Source of the DNA: Isoetes taiwanensis
Lineage: Eukaryota > Streptophyta > Lycopodiopsida > Isoetales > Isoetaceae
Length of the DNA: 64,000 bases
Assembly (NCBI GenBank): GCA_021234155.1
Contig: JAJEKV010000064.1
Coordinates: forward strand, 6,138,001-6,202,000
Direction of reading: 5' to 3'
Below, piece after piece: positions 45,978-57,026 of this stretch; position 1 is the first letter of the stretch, and each line of letters starts with the position of its first letter. Below the pieces are notes generated by a model. That model ran no database searches and was not told the origin of the DNA. It was given only the letters and a program-made list of their open reading frames with translations. The position numbers were made by a program, and so were the translations under genes.

Positions 45978-48454
45978 TTATAACGATGTTTCGGTTCCAA
46001 ACGACGTGTCCTCGGCCAAGAAGGCCTTACGTACTGCTCTAGATCGTTCCATGTGGTGAGGGATATCACTTTGGTCCCCACACTTCGCCCCATAGAGGAG
46101 GACCGGGTTCAACCAAGGCCACGAACAAGTGTGCCCGTGACCCCATGCATCAAACTCGCCTTGTGGATCTTGTTTTGCATTGCATACTGGGGCTTTCCGG
46201 CTGCGGTGACCCGTAACTCGATGGATGCATCCCGCTGTGGTAGTAGAAAACTCAATGCCCAAATACTTATAAGATCGAGCCACCTCCACTACACGCCTAC
46301 CCGTAAGTGAATGAGGGAAGGCGTGGGTGCTTGGGATGATGGGACCAAGAAGACCCTTGTCTTGGCCAAGTTAACTCTCATGTCGGTGAATTGGCGTAAA
46401 GTGTCCAAAGCATCCGGTGGCGTTGCATGTCCTCCAGGGTATATCGAAGGTGTCAACATCATCGGCATATATGAGTTGCCGGATTATGTGGTGCATCAAC
46501 CGGCGCCTTTCCCCAATCTCAACTAGCCATTCTTCTAGCTGGTCAATGTACAAGCCGAAGAGCGCCGGGGATAGAGGGCAGCCGGCGGCACCCCAATGCT
46601 ACTAACAACGGGCTCCCCCGAGTAGTGTGAGACGGCCGGAGCAAGCCTCGTGATAGTCTCAGATATAGCATTCGCAAGTCGACGGGGGTCTCTAGCTGTC
46701 TCAATCGTCCCCACAACTTATCCCGGAGGCAATTGTGTCAAAAGCCTTTGCGAAATCCACAAAGCAACAAAGATCTGATTCAAGGCCGATTCCGCTATCC
46801 TCTGTGAGTGTTCGCAGAGTGAAGATATGGTCAATAGTAGAATGCCGGGCGAAGCCTCCGCTCAAGGTGAGAGCCCGCACTTCTCCATCCTCTCGCCCAA
46901 AGTGTCAATCGCCGCTCAAGAATCCCTGCCAAAGAACTTGGCAAAGACATTTAAGCCGACCATAATGGTACGATAGTTGGTCAAATGTAGGGGGGTCCCC
47001 GCTTTATATGGGCACAACTCTACCGTAGTCCAAAGTCTATGGGGAAGCCTTCTTGCAATGCCCCGTTGAAGAGTGTTGTGAGAACCGGCACCATTGGGGC
47101 CCGCCCACTTGAGAAGCTCTGCCGCATACCATCCAAATCTGTTGCCTTCCCCGTTAGCGGCGTTGCAGCCCATTATGACACCCCTTCAAGAATGACCTCC
47201 GTAGGCCTGCCTCATGCGGTGGTACCGGGTGCCCTGCTTCCCATTGGGTCATACAAATTTTGCCGCAAGTATCTCACCCATTGTTCCGGGTAATATTTCC
47301 CGTGGGTCGCAGGTGCTTACTCAAGACCTTTCTCCGAAGGCCCTAGGGTGGCGGTCTAGAAGACCAAACATCTCTTTGGTGCTCCGCGAAGGTACCCGGG
47401 CTTTCTTGGTCTTGAGGAAGGAGCGGTATTGACGGACGGCTCATGGGCGAATGGTGGGTCCAAAGACTTGGCGGAGCCATCGCTTTCAGCTCCCGGCTAT
47501 TCGGCCATCGAACCGCTGATTGCGGGGAAGGTGGTTGCAGCCCCCGGTGGATCGCTGAGAGCGGCCTCTCCCAAAGCATCCGTCCCCCACCCTCGGCGGA
47601 GCCGGTTCACCGGGCCGCCTCACGTTGAAGTGTGGGGAGTTGCAAAGACTCCCGGCTGCTCATGCTCAAGCATCCTCGCATAGACCGCCGCATGATCATA
47701 GTCCGCACGCAACCGCAGGTACATGGGGTGTTGGGGCAATGGGTGCTCGGTTGGCTCCGCCAATCTATCCGCAAGAACAGGGGCTGATGGTCGAGTCTAC
47801 TTCCTCGCCCCCGCCACCGCCCCGGCTAATCGGGCGAGTGATCAAGTGTAGGCATTGCTCGCCCGCTAGCACGTCCACCACACCGGGTGCCGCCCGGTTC
47901 TCATGTCTACAAGTGAAGCGGTGGAGGATGGCCACCGCCGACCCCATTGCAAATGACCGTGTCAAAGATATCGCCCGGAACAACAAATGCCCATCTACCG
48001 GTGTCACCGGTCGCATCCGATGCCCTTGGCCAAACCATCTCTGCGGGGTCCATTTGCAACACATCCTCGCCTAGAGGTGCGAATTTTGGGATCTCGGCCT
48101 CCCGCCCCGGCGCGCATTGAAATCTCCAAGCAACATGACCTTGCCCAATTGTCTGTACTGTTGTATGTCATCATATAGATCGACATAGGGCTCCTGCCTG
48201 TCCACATCCAAGTGCGTGTGGTAAAAGTTGCTCTCAGCATGTGGGAAGTAGCAAGCCGCCACAAAGAGAGGGCTGCCATCGCTATTCTGCACTCGTACCC
48301 ACAGGTATCTGTTGTGCCTGTCTGCCTTGCACAGGGAGACCGATTGGGCCAAGGCTGTCTGGTAGTAACATGCAATTTCGCATGAAAGAGAGGTAATTTT
48401 CAGATATTTTCTAATTTTCTGAACCGGGGATGTGTAAATCCAAAGATCCGACAA
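45978..48454 (-). mobile_element. Decayed non-LTR retrotransposon (endonuclease + RT), GC-rich
   Basis: Minus strand, high to low: YLWVRVQNSDGSPLFVAACY and VMLLGDFNARRGG (48071-48454, AP-type endonuclease with GDFN); VTPVDGHLLFRAISL and VVDVLAGEQCLHL (48064-47765, endonuclease end); TPLHLTNYRTIMVGLNVFAK (46916-47173, RT NYR-I motif); LIYADDVDTF (about 46450-46480, catalytic YADD); YKYLGIEFSTTTAG and NPVLLYGAKCG (45978-46289, RT thumb and connection). Frames change between blocks. The sequence is much more GC-rich than its surroundings, so it is a separate insertion. It differs from the LINE at 23-25 kb in wording and composition. Confidence 0.85.
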
Positions 48455-48499
48455 TTTCTATCAAATTTAGTTAATGTGTTATGAATAGGCTAGAATTAT

Positions 48500-50000
48500 A
48501 GGAATCCCTATTAAATTTAGCTTCGCACCTTCTCAGCCCTTGGCTGTTGCTTCCTGAGTGCAACAGAGTTGAGCTGAGTGAACAGAGCCGAGTAAACAAT
48601 GCTGAGTGCAAAACTTCTCAGGTGCGCCGGACCTCCTCTGCTTCCCGCCATGCTCCGACGCCATGCCATGCAAAAATGGCATGTTTTTGCTCGTGCGACA
48701 CATGCCGGCCAACAAATGCTATTTTTCTAAACATTGATTGCAAACTAAATTTCCTTCCCTCAAAACCCTAACCCCCATTTCTTGGTCAACCACTGCCAAA
48801 ACCTTATACCTGAGATAATTTGCAAACCTTTTAGGAGTAGGTTTCCCAATGACTCTTTCTGCCATTCTTTAAATTTTTCTGTTGAATTTTTTTGGGTTAA
48901 AATTAGCATGGCCATCACATAGAGCTTTTGTGTAGCCATTGGGAAAAATGGGACAATTGGATTTGAGCAGACAAAATTGGAAAACCCTGGAGTGAGCGCG
49001 GGTGGCTTCTCAACAATTCTGGAGCTGGCAGAATCCGGCCGATTTGAGTGGAGGCTGAACGCCTACCCCTGGGGCTTCCTTATCTGCAGGAAACACGTCT
49101 TTAAATTTTCCTTATGCAAAAATCGCATACCTATAAGCCCTCATGCCACAGTAATGATGTTGTAGCAGCGACAATCCATGCCAGTCGAGATTAATTCATG
49201 GTAAACATGGAGCGAGTTTTCTGAGGCAGCGCTCACGGTTATGATCTGGCTGTTCCTGATGAAACTGATGTCATACCATTTTTGTGACTCATATACAGGG
49301 GGCAAGCAGAAAAAAGAATTTAGAGTAGAAGTGGAAGCTTTTGGGAGAGTTAGACATAAAGAACTGTCTTGGATAACTAGTTTTATGAGTATGTAAACAA
49401 TCAAAACCTAGATTAATGGTTGCATGGTCCTTTAGCAAGGTCGAACTCATTGAGTTTGGATGCGAGGATGGAAATTGTCCTTGGAACTATTCCTAGTTCA
49501 GTCTGCAATTGCTCAAAGCAATAAAACAGAGTGTAGTCCAGGCTTCCCGTTACAGATTACCTAGAGCAAAACTTAGCGTAAATCTGTAATGTAATCTTAT
49601 GTTTTTGCAGCTTATATGTAGTACTATGCACAAAGCTTGAATTTAAAACCTTCCGCGCGGGTTATGGCAAACATGAATCACCGATTCAGTATTGTACGTT
49701 TGAATTTTCAGCCTGTTTGTGGATGGAAGCAAATATTTTGTTTTGTAGCACCTGAGTTCGTATTGCTGAATCACCCATGCTTGCCAGTTGTCACCCATGC
49801 TTGCCAGTTGTACGACTTGAATTAATCAGAAATCCCAATGATTAGGAGATCGATGGCTTGGTGTTTTTATTACCTTTTACAAAAGCGATTAGGATTAGGC
49901 AAGCCTGCTAAAAATGTTGGACATAAAAGGATAAAGATCAATAATTAACCATGGAAAAATGCCTCCTTTGCATAAAAAGAGGAAAAGCAACTGCCAAATC
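48500..50000. other. Spacer, no gene supported
   Basis: Mixed composition. Short open frames only, none with a recognisable domain. A 19-bp tandem phrase CACCCATGCTTGCCAGTTGT is duplicated near 49771-49811. Confidence 0.4.
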
Positions 50001-50003
50001 TTA

Positions 50004-50368
50004 GGGTCCGGTCACATGATGCCGTCAATAGGGATTTTTCCCTGTTGCCATTAACGTTTTCTTTTGCTCGGGGTCACATGATAGGGGGGTCGCATGATCC
50101 TATCAGACTCAGGATTCCACGTTTCAAAGAGGGAATGGAAGCAAGAAAATTTCGCACCGTTGTTTGTGATCCGAATGCTATAAAATCATCCACATGGCCT
50201 CATCTCTGAAATCCCTGTTGACGGCAATGCTTCCAACCGATGCAGGAGCCCGCCGAACGGATTGCTATCAACAGGGTTTCTTCCCTGTCAAAATTTAGCA
50301 TGTGACCTCTTCTAATTCTATCATTGACAGCATGCGAACCTTGTTGACAGCATCATGTGACCGGACCC
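50004..50368. mobile_element. Tourist-like MITE (PIF/Harbinger type)
   Basis: Perfect 19-bp terminal inverted repeats (GGGTCCGGTCACATGATGC at 50004 and its complement ending at 50368), with matches continuing imperfectly. Both ends are flanked by TTA (50001-50003 and 50369-50371), the 3-bp target typical of PIF/Harbinger elements. The 365-bp interior is non-coding and repeats phrases such as GTCACATGATAGG and GCATGATCCTATC. Confidence 0.9.
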
Positions 50369-50625
50369 TTATAATGACATGACATGATGGTAGAAAAAAT
50401 GGCGAGCTCTTTCACCACAATCCATGATAAATTACGCTGGCACTCCACAATCAGATCACAATCTTTGAGCTATGGCCTCGCTCCTACTTCTTATTCTACT
50501 CTCTTCTTTTACTGGAAAGTATAAATTCTAGCATGGCTATGGGGTGTGGAAAGGCCTGCAAAAGCGATGACTGTGATGGCCCTGTCACATTGTTGTTCAA
50601 TAAGGTTCAAAAAAACATGTCGCTA

Positions 50626-50705
50626 TAGGTCGCCATAGCCATACTACCTACTAAAACCCATACTTGCAAAAACCATAGGTATGGCTAGGTCGCCATAGCC
50701 ATACT
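50626..50705. repeat. 60-bp-period direct repeat
   Basis: TAGGTCGCCATAGCCATACT is present at 50626-50645 and again at 50686-50705, with an inverted ATGGCTA phrase between. Confidence 0.9.
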
Positions 50706-50709
50706 GAAG

Positions 50710-52120
50710 CTCCTTCCTTTTTTGCCTTCTTGACTTCGAGATATTCGTAGTATGAAAAAAAAAAAAACACCACGACAACAAAATTTAAAAGTTTGCCAAA
50801 ACACAACACAGAACAGGGCAATCCAAAACCAATCTTGTTTCTTATTTTTACAAAAGGAAAGTTCTTTTTGCAAACGCTTCAATGTAGTTGCCTTGAAGGA
50901 CGTGATGAAACATCAATTTTGCCACTTTAAATGACATGCTCTTTCATGTTTGCTCCATATATAGTTTTATGCTATATTCTGAAGCTCGTCAAATCTTTGT
51001 CCAAGTCACCGAAGACACCTTTCCAGTTCTCGCTCAACTGCTTCCTCCCAAAGCACAATCTCTAATGTCCTTAAGTGTTAGTTTCTTTAAAATAAAAATT
51101 GTCTTATGAAAGTCCGCAGTTACACTAAGGATATCCACTTTTTTCCGAAGCCATGGCAAGCTATCTCAATTACATCTTCCAGTCTGGCCATATGTTCAAA
51201 GTACGAGATATTATGTAATTATTTGCGTTTGCCAAATCCAACGTGTTTCTAGCCTGCATCAAGAAATTACGAGTATAAGATCTTCGATACCTATATTTCA
51301 TATCAAACTCTGCAATGCAGGAAATGCCAAATTGACTAAATGTATACCTGGAGAAATTTGGATATACCCAAGTTGATTTACTGTATGCTATCTACAGTAG
51401 TGGCATTGTCAAATCAAGCTTGAATTCCAAAGCTCCATTGATCACCTTAGAAAAATGAATTCTTTCTGCCAAATTCGATCTGCTTCATTAAGCGGAGCTA
51501 CATATGCCCAGTAGGAGATGAAGTTAGTAATGAAGGAAGCAATCTCAAAAACAAGTTAGTGATTACCATGCCCAAGAGACCCAAAATATGCATCATATCT
51601 CCTCATTTGGACATGATCTTGTTCCATTTTAGTTGTTGAACTTCTGTGTGTTAGATTACCCAGTAAGATGCATGGTTACACAGACCATCGTTGCTCGCAT
51701 GATAAGAGATTATTGAACTGCTTAGATCCTTGCCAAAGTTAAAGCACTCACTTTGTATGATTCATGTCCATGACCAATGAAACTATGGAAACATGTGGAG
51801 GGATTGATGGCAAAAAGCTACAAGCTCCTTAAAATATAGTGGTCCACCTCGACCAATCAATTTAAACAAGTCTGAGTTAGCCATCTTTTTTGTTCACTTT
51901 GGACTGGGTGTCTCATCAATCACAATCGCCAGCAACAATCTTCCCTCCTTACGGATATAATGGCCTCTCCAACTCGTTCAAGCATCGCCATCTCGTGTGT
52001 AAATACCTCACAGCTGTCATCCATGCCAATTGCCAAGTTAGCTATAAGCATTGTCTTGCTCCTCTAGCCAAGAGTCCACATGAAATTCCATGCTTACAAT
52101 ACGAATAGTGATTCACACTC
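50710..52120. other. Spacer downstream of the PPR gene
   Basis: AT-rich; presumably includes the PPR 3' UTR near 52000-52120. No gene seen. Confidence 0.4.
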
Positions 52121-55099
52121 TCAAATTCTGGCAAGTACGCTCTCACCATCCTTTTCTTGTATTGCACAATAGAGATCAAGAGAACCCCTTCTTCCCACTG
52201 CCCTGATAACTGCTGGTTTCTTATCCTTCTGCAACTCCATTGCATCATCTGTCATATGAGCATGCGCATAAATATTTGACATGAGAATATAGCTCCCAGC
52301 ACATGAAGGATCCAAATCAACAACTTTGTCAAAGCTCCATCTCCCTAGCTGCACATCACCATGTCTTCTGCAGGATCCAAGCAAGGTTGTCCAGCCAAAA
52401 AGATTGGGTTTGTCAGTAGAGTGAATAAGATATTCTGCTTCATATAAAAATCCTGCACGACCCAGAAGATCAATCATGCAGGTGTAATGCTGCATATCTG
52501 GCATGATATCATGGTCTTCCATCATGGACTTAAAATATTGGCAACCCTCACGCGCTAAGCCTGCATGACTGCATGCCATCAAGATGCTAGTGAAAGTAGA
52601 CTCATCTGGTTTGATGCCCTTTTGCTGCATTTCCTCAAAACACTCTCTAGCCAAGATGATGTTTCCATTCTGGGCACACCCTGAAATCATCGCACTCCAC
52701 GAGACTACATTTTGATCACATAATTTGTCAAATACTTTGCGTGCCTCTTCCAAGCTGCCACATTTTGAATACACATCAACAAGCATGCTTCCAATGACAA
52801 CATCAATCGGGAATTTACTTTCCATGAACTGTTCATGTACAATCCTACTCTGTTCTATTGCCCCTATGGCACCACATGCCTTCATAGTTGCCAAGAAAGT
52901 CATCTTATCTGGCTTCATCCCCTCTTGTTGTATCTTTTCGTAAAGCTCCAGAGCTGGAAGAGCATGCCCATTTTGAGAATATCCTGCAATCATAATGTTC
53001 CATGACACTGAATCTTGCCTAGTCATATTCAAAAATACTTTGCACGCCTCTTCCAAACTGCCACATTTGCAGTACATATCTACAAGGGCATTCCCCACAA
53101 CTATATCCAAATGTAAACCATCTTTAATGATCTGATCGTGGATCAGCCTGCCCTTCTCCATGGCTCCTACACTGCCGCATGCTTTTAGGAGACTAGAAAA
53201 AATAACCTCATTTGGCTTTATCCTTGTTTGTTGCATTCTCTCAAAAATTTCTATTGCGTCAAGGCCTTCCTCATGCTGAGCAGATCCTGCAATCATTGCA
53301 CCCCAAGTCACAACATCTTGTTGTGACAAACTGCCAAATATTTTGCGTGCCTCCTTCAAATTACCACATTTGGCATACATATCAACTAGACTGTTCCCCA
53401 TCACTGTATCACATTCAAGTCCAAATTTGATGACCTGTTCATGGATCCAAATCCCATGATCTATAGCTCCCGTGCTCCCACAAGCCTTTAAAATACTTGA
53501 GAAAATAATCTCATTTGGTTTTATACCTTCTCCTCGCAGTTTCTCAAATAAATCTAATGCAAAAAGACCTTCGCCATGCTGAGCATATCCTGCAATCATC
53601 GCACCCCAGGAAACAATATCTTTATTGGGCAAGTTGTCAAACACCTTTTGTGCATCCTCCAAGCTCCCACATTTGCAATACATGTCCACCAGAGTGTTGC
53701 CCACCATTATATCCAGTTTCTGCCCAGCTTCAATGATCTGCTCATGGACGATCCTAACTTGTGTGATGCCTCGCTCGCTACATGCTTTTAAGAGGCTCAC
53801 AAAAGTAAACTTATCTGGTAATATGCCTTCTTCACACATGTTATCATAAGAAATTAAAGCAGAAGTTGTGTCTTCGTGCTGGGAATAGGCCGAGATCATT
53901 ATATTCCACAACACAATATCATGTCTCGGCAAAACATCAAATGCTCTGCGTGCTTCGTTCAGGGACCCATATTTGGTATACATATGCACAAGGGTACTCC
54001 CAATGATAACATCCTTTGTAAGTTGACACAAAATAACATGGCTGTGACAGTACCTTCCCCACTCAATCTTTCCTTCATTGCCACATATTTTGAGCATATT
54101 TAAAAAAATCACTTTATTTGGTTTTATGCCCTCCTCTTGCATATCCTGGAAAAAATCTAGAGCGGGCAAAGCTCCCCTATTTTGGGCATACCCTGCAATC
54201 ATTGCTCCCCATGACACCACATCTCGATGTGGCAAATTTTTAAACAATTTATACGTCTCCTTCAAGCTCATGCATTTTGCATACATATTAATTATTGCAT
54301 TCCCTGTGATGACATCATAATCCATTCCATCTTTTATTATCAAACTATGTATCAATCTGCCCTCTTCTATGGCTTCAATATAGCCACATGATTTTAAAAT
54401 GCTTAGTAACGTGACCCTATTTGGTTCGATGCCTATTTCCTGCATTCTCCCAAAAAATCCTAAAGCAAGATTGCCATATTCATGTTGGGCATATCCGGTT
54501 ATCATTGCATTCCACGACACAACACTTGCATTTGGCAACTTATTAAGCATGCATTGTGCCTCCTCCAAATTTCCACACTTAGCATACATGTCAATCAGAG
54601 TGTTGTCTAGAGCAATGTCATCTTGAAGTCCATCTGCAATAATCTGTTTGTGAATAAGGCCTCCCTGTGTAAGATTTGATGTCACAGTGCATGCTTTCAA
54701 GGCAGCAAGGTAAACATACCTGTTTCTCTTGACACCGGCAGATTGCATCTTGTGGTACAAATCAAGAGCCTTGTGGCCCTTCCCAAGCTTGGCATTTGCT
54801 GAAATGATTTCCGCCCATGCATCCACACTTGGTCTCTCAACTTTGGCAAATGCTTCATTAGCGTCACCAATGTTCCCATATGATGCATACAATCGAACGA
54901 GATGAGAAGCTAGAAAGTCATCTGAAGCCATCCCACCACGAATCATAATAGCTTGAACTCTGCCAAGGTCTTTCTCCTTTCGACATGATTGCAAAAGACT
55001 ATAGACTGCACTTTTAGAGAGAGACCCTTCCATGGACTCAGCTTCCTTAAATGCCTCATCTACTTTGTCTTCCTCGCATAACTTTCTCAAACGTTCCAA
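52121..55099 (-). CDS. PLS-class pentatricopeptide repeat protein with E domain
   Basis: 992 open codons. From about residue 93 to 895 the protein is a chain of P-L-S triplets with a period of about 101 residues: NAMITGYAQ (197), GAMIAGYAQ (298), NIMISAYSQ (399), GAMIAGYAQ (499), GAMIAGSAQ (600), NIMIAGYSQ (701), SAMISGCAQ (802). VDMYxKCGxLEEAxKVF precedes each. The E domain follows at about 900-965 (WTTLLGSCRRHGDVQLG; LDPSCAGSYILMSNIYAHAH). There is no DYW domain, and the tail after residue 957 departs from the usual E+ wording. Such proteins act in mitochondria or plastids as site-recognition factors in C-to-U RNA editing, with a DYW partner supplied in trans. The frame opens at a TTG with no in-frame ATG just upstream. 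A CATCAG|GG acceptor-like site and GTAAG donors near 55183 and 55308 suggest a first exon with the transit peptide, or that Met23 is the start. Confidence 0.9.
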   Translation of the reverse strand: MERLRKLCEEDKVDEAFKEAESMEGSLSKSAVYSLLQSCRKEKDLGRVQAIMIRGGMASDDFLASHLVRLYASYGNIGDANEAFAKVERPSVDAWAEIISANAKLGKGHKALDLYHKMQSAGVKRNRYVYLAALKACTVTSNLTQGGLIHKQIIADGLQDDIALDNTLIDMYAKCGNLEEAQCMLNKLPNASVVSWNAMITGYAQHEYGNLALGFFGRMQEIGIEPNRVTLLSILKSCGYIEAIEEGRLIHSLIIKDGMDYDVITGNAIINMYAKCMSLKETYKLFKNLPHRDVVSWGAMIAGYAQNRGALPALDFFQDMQEEGIKPNKVIFLNMLKICGNEGKIEWGRYCHSHVILCQLTKDVIIGSTLVHMYTKYGSLNEARRAFDVLPRHDIVLWNIMISAYSQHEDTTSALISYDNMCEEGILPDKFTFVSLLKACSERGITQVRIVHEQIIEAGQKLDIMVGNTLVDMYCKCGSLEDAQKVFDNLPNKDIVSWGAMIAGYAQHGEGLFALDLFEKLRGEGIKPNEIIFSSILKACGSTGAIDHGIWIHEQVIKFGLECDTVMGNSLVDMYAKCGNLKEARKIFGSLSQQDVVTWGAMIAGSAQHEEGLDAIEIFERMQQTRIKPNEVIFSSLLKACGSVGAMEKGRLIHDQIIKDGLHLDIVVGNALVDMYCKCGSLEEACKVFLNMTRQDSVSWNIMIAGYSQNGHALPALELYEKIQQEGMKPDKMTFLATMKACGAIGAIEQSRIVHEQFMESKFPIDVVIGSMLVDVYSKCGSLEEARKVFDKLCDQNVVSWSAMISGCAQNGNIILARECFEEMQQKGIKPDESTFTSILMACSHAGLAREGCQYFKSMMEDHDIMPDMQHYTCMIDLLGRAGFLYEAEYLIHSTDKPNLFGWTTLLGSCRRHGDVQLGRWSFDKVVDLDPSCAGSYILMSNIYAHAHMTDDAMELQKDKKPAVIRAVGRRGSLDLYCAIQEKDGESVLARI

Positions 55100-55109
55100 T
55101 GCCCTGATG

Positions 55110-56619
55110 GATAGAAATACGGCATTGGTTTGCGAAAGAAAGACTTATTGGTTTGAAAACAAGATATAATAAGGAAATCTTACCAGATTGAATTACCCTC
55201 CTTCAAACCAGTATGTAGGTACCCAGTGGTTTTCTGGTCATAGGCACGATCCCGATCAACGAAGGAAAGCAAAAGTGATAGAGTAAAAAGAAGAAATCTC
55301 TCCTTACCTGATACAAGTTTCTTAAAGGAAGAGACACAGTCATGGCGCACTCTCATGTCCAGAATTCGTGGTTAGGGATAAGCAACAGAGATCAGTAAGC
55401 GGGCCAACTGCTGTAGTAGGGAATTCTAGTAGTTGTATGAACACGGACACATGCATGATATTTAGGCCTGTACGCACAATACATGAAAATGTGAAACGTA
55501 ACTCCATTCCTCCAATTATATAAGCGTGTACAATGCATGCCCGAATTCTATAACCTATAATGTGGAAAAGTCTGAATTTTTGCACATATACTAGCTATTT
55601 GTGGTTTTTTGCCACTAGGAACTATATGGCATGCAATGCTAGGGTTTGGGTGCGAATCTACAGGCATGTAGATTGGGAATAGGTTTTCTCAATCTCGACA
55701 ATGTGAGTTTGTGAGATTGGCATATGTAGTTGTGGTTGTTGTGGTAGTCGATCCATGTTTGTTGGGTTTTGGCACATGCCTTCCATTAACAGCATGGAGG
55801 CGGCTACTTACAGTCAAATTTGTGCAGGCATGACTTTTTATCTTGCAAGCTTGCTTTTTTCATAAATGTTCCTTGCTCAATCGATCATCCTTTGTTGGAT
55901 TCTCACTAGCTGTGATGTTCCAATACATTATATGCTATAAATATGTATAACGTAGTGACCCACCACCAATCCCCCCCTTCCCTTCTTTTTTCTAATTGAA
56001 GGCAGTATTGTATTAATATACAATTTGTACAAGAATGTACATAGGTGTACATCTAGCGCATGATAAGGTTTGTTCATGGATGGGTCCATTTATTCTACAT
56101 CCTTTTGCTTGGTGACCTCTGCAAATGGATTCCACTGTTGGGCATTTTATTTCGTTTTATCTGGGTTGCACTGCCCTAATTTGCACTCTTCATTTCAGGA
56201 ATAAGAATGGCAGTAGTGTCCCGGCATGCATGCCATGGTTGTTCAACAGGATATCGGCTTTGATCGGTCGAATAGCGGTGTTGGTGCGGTGTTGGTTCTT
56301 GCAGATGGCAGGGAGATATGCCTGTTAGTTGTTAGCATGGATCTGTTATACATAAGAGAAGCATGATGCAGATTGTATGGTTCTTCATTGAAGTTGTTCT
56401 CTTAGACGACAGTAGCATCAACTCCACTGATGTCTTTGGTAAGTTTATTTTCCCAGAACGAATCTCTCTCTCTCCATCTTGGTTGCATATGAAGCCATAG
56501 TGCTGTGCAGGCTTTTTAGTTTCTTCCCTATCCGATTTCATTATTACATGTTTCTTTATTGCTTATAGAATCTTGCTTTGGAGTCCGAAATGCTGAAAGT
56601 CTTGCTCATGGGCGACAAT
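55110..56619. other. Region upstream of the PPR gene
   Basis: Donor-like GTAAG sites on the minus strand (near 55183 and 55308) may bound a 5' exon of the PPR gene. The rest, to the CACTA end at 56620, shows no gene. Confidence 0.4.
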
Positions 56620-57020
56620 CACTACAAGGAATAGTCGACGTTCAACGACGTCCTGACGTTGAACAACGACGTCAAGTCGTCGAACAACGACGTCAACGTC
56701 GTTGAACAACCTTTACGTCGTTGAACGTCCTCGCGACGTCGTTCATCGACGATGCCTGTGGTCGACGTGTCACGCGGCGGCCGCGGGCATGGTCCTTTTG
56801 CCAAGCGGCACGCTGCGTAGACACGCCGCCGCAGAAGCCGACTCTGCCCACCATGCCCGCGGCACGGCGGTCGCGGGACAAGCCGGCACGCCGGCGGTTC
56901 GACACGTCCCGCTTAGTCGCCGATAAACGACGACGGTGTAGAGCCGACGAAATCGTGTGGGTCACCGGCATAGTGCCGCTGTTGCCAGGCACGCTTTAGG
57001 TGTAGACACGCCGCCTTTTG
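56620..57020. mobile_element. CACTA left end with subterminal repeats (second copy)
   Basis: CACTACAAGGAATAGTCGAC at 56620 is followed by ACGTTCAACGACGTC, GTTGAACAACGACGTC and GACGTCGTTCATCGACG units, then GC-rich DNA with CGCGGGCATGGTCC. The style matches the elements at 38016 and 61361. No right end was found; the GC-rich array that follows may lie inside the same element. Confidence 0.75.
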
Positions 57021-57026
57021 TGTGTA

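Larger units (their letters stand above)
38016..46012. mobile_element. CACTA (En/Spm-like) element or element cluster, right end unresolved
   Basis: Starts CACTACAAGATTAAAGCC at 38016 and passes into a GC-rich subterminal zone (38040-38575) with many CGTCGTTNAACGACG palindromes. Related repeats reappear at 44886-44965, 45496-45575 and weakly at 45890-46012, with coding-like DNA between. That matches a CACTA element about 7.5-8 kb long. I did not find the expected CTTGTAGTG right end, so the element may be truncated by the LINE that begins near 45978, or the termini may have decayed. Confidence 0.7.

Noticed and set aside
46053..48074. Several plus-strand frames across the GC-rich block, including one of 149 codons
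   Set aside because: All are antisense to LINE endonuclease and RT motifs; high GC removes stop codons.
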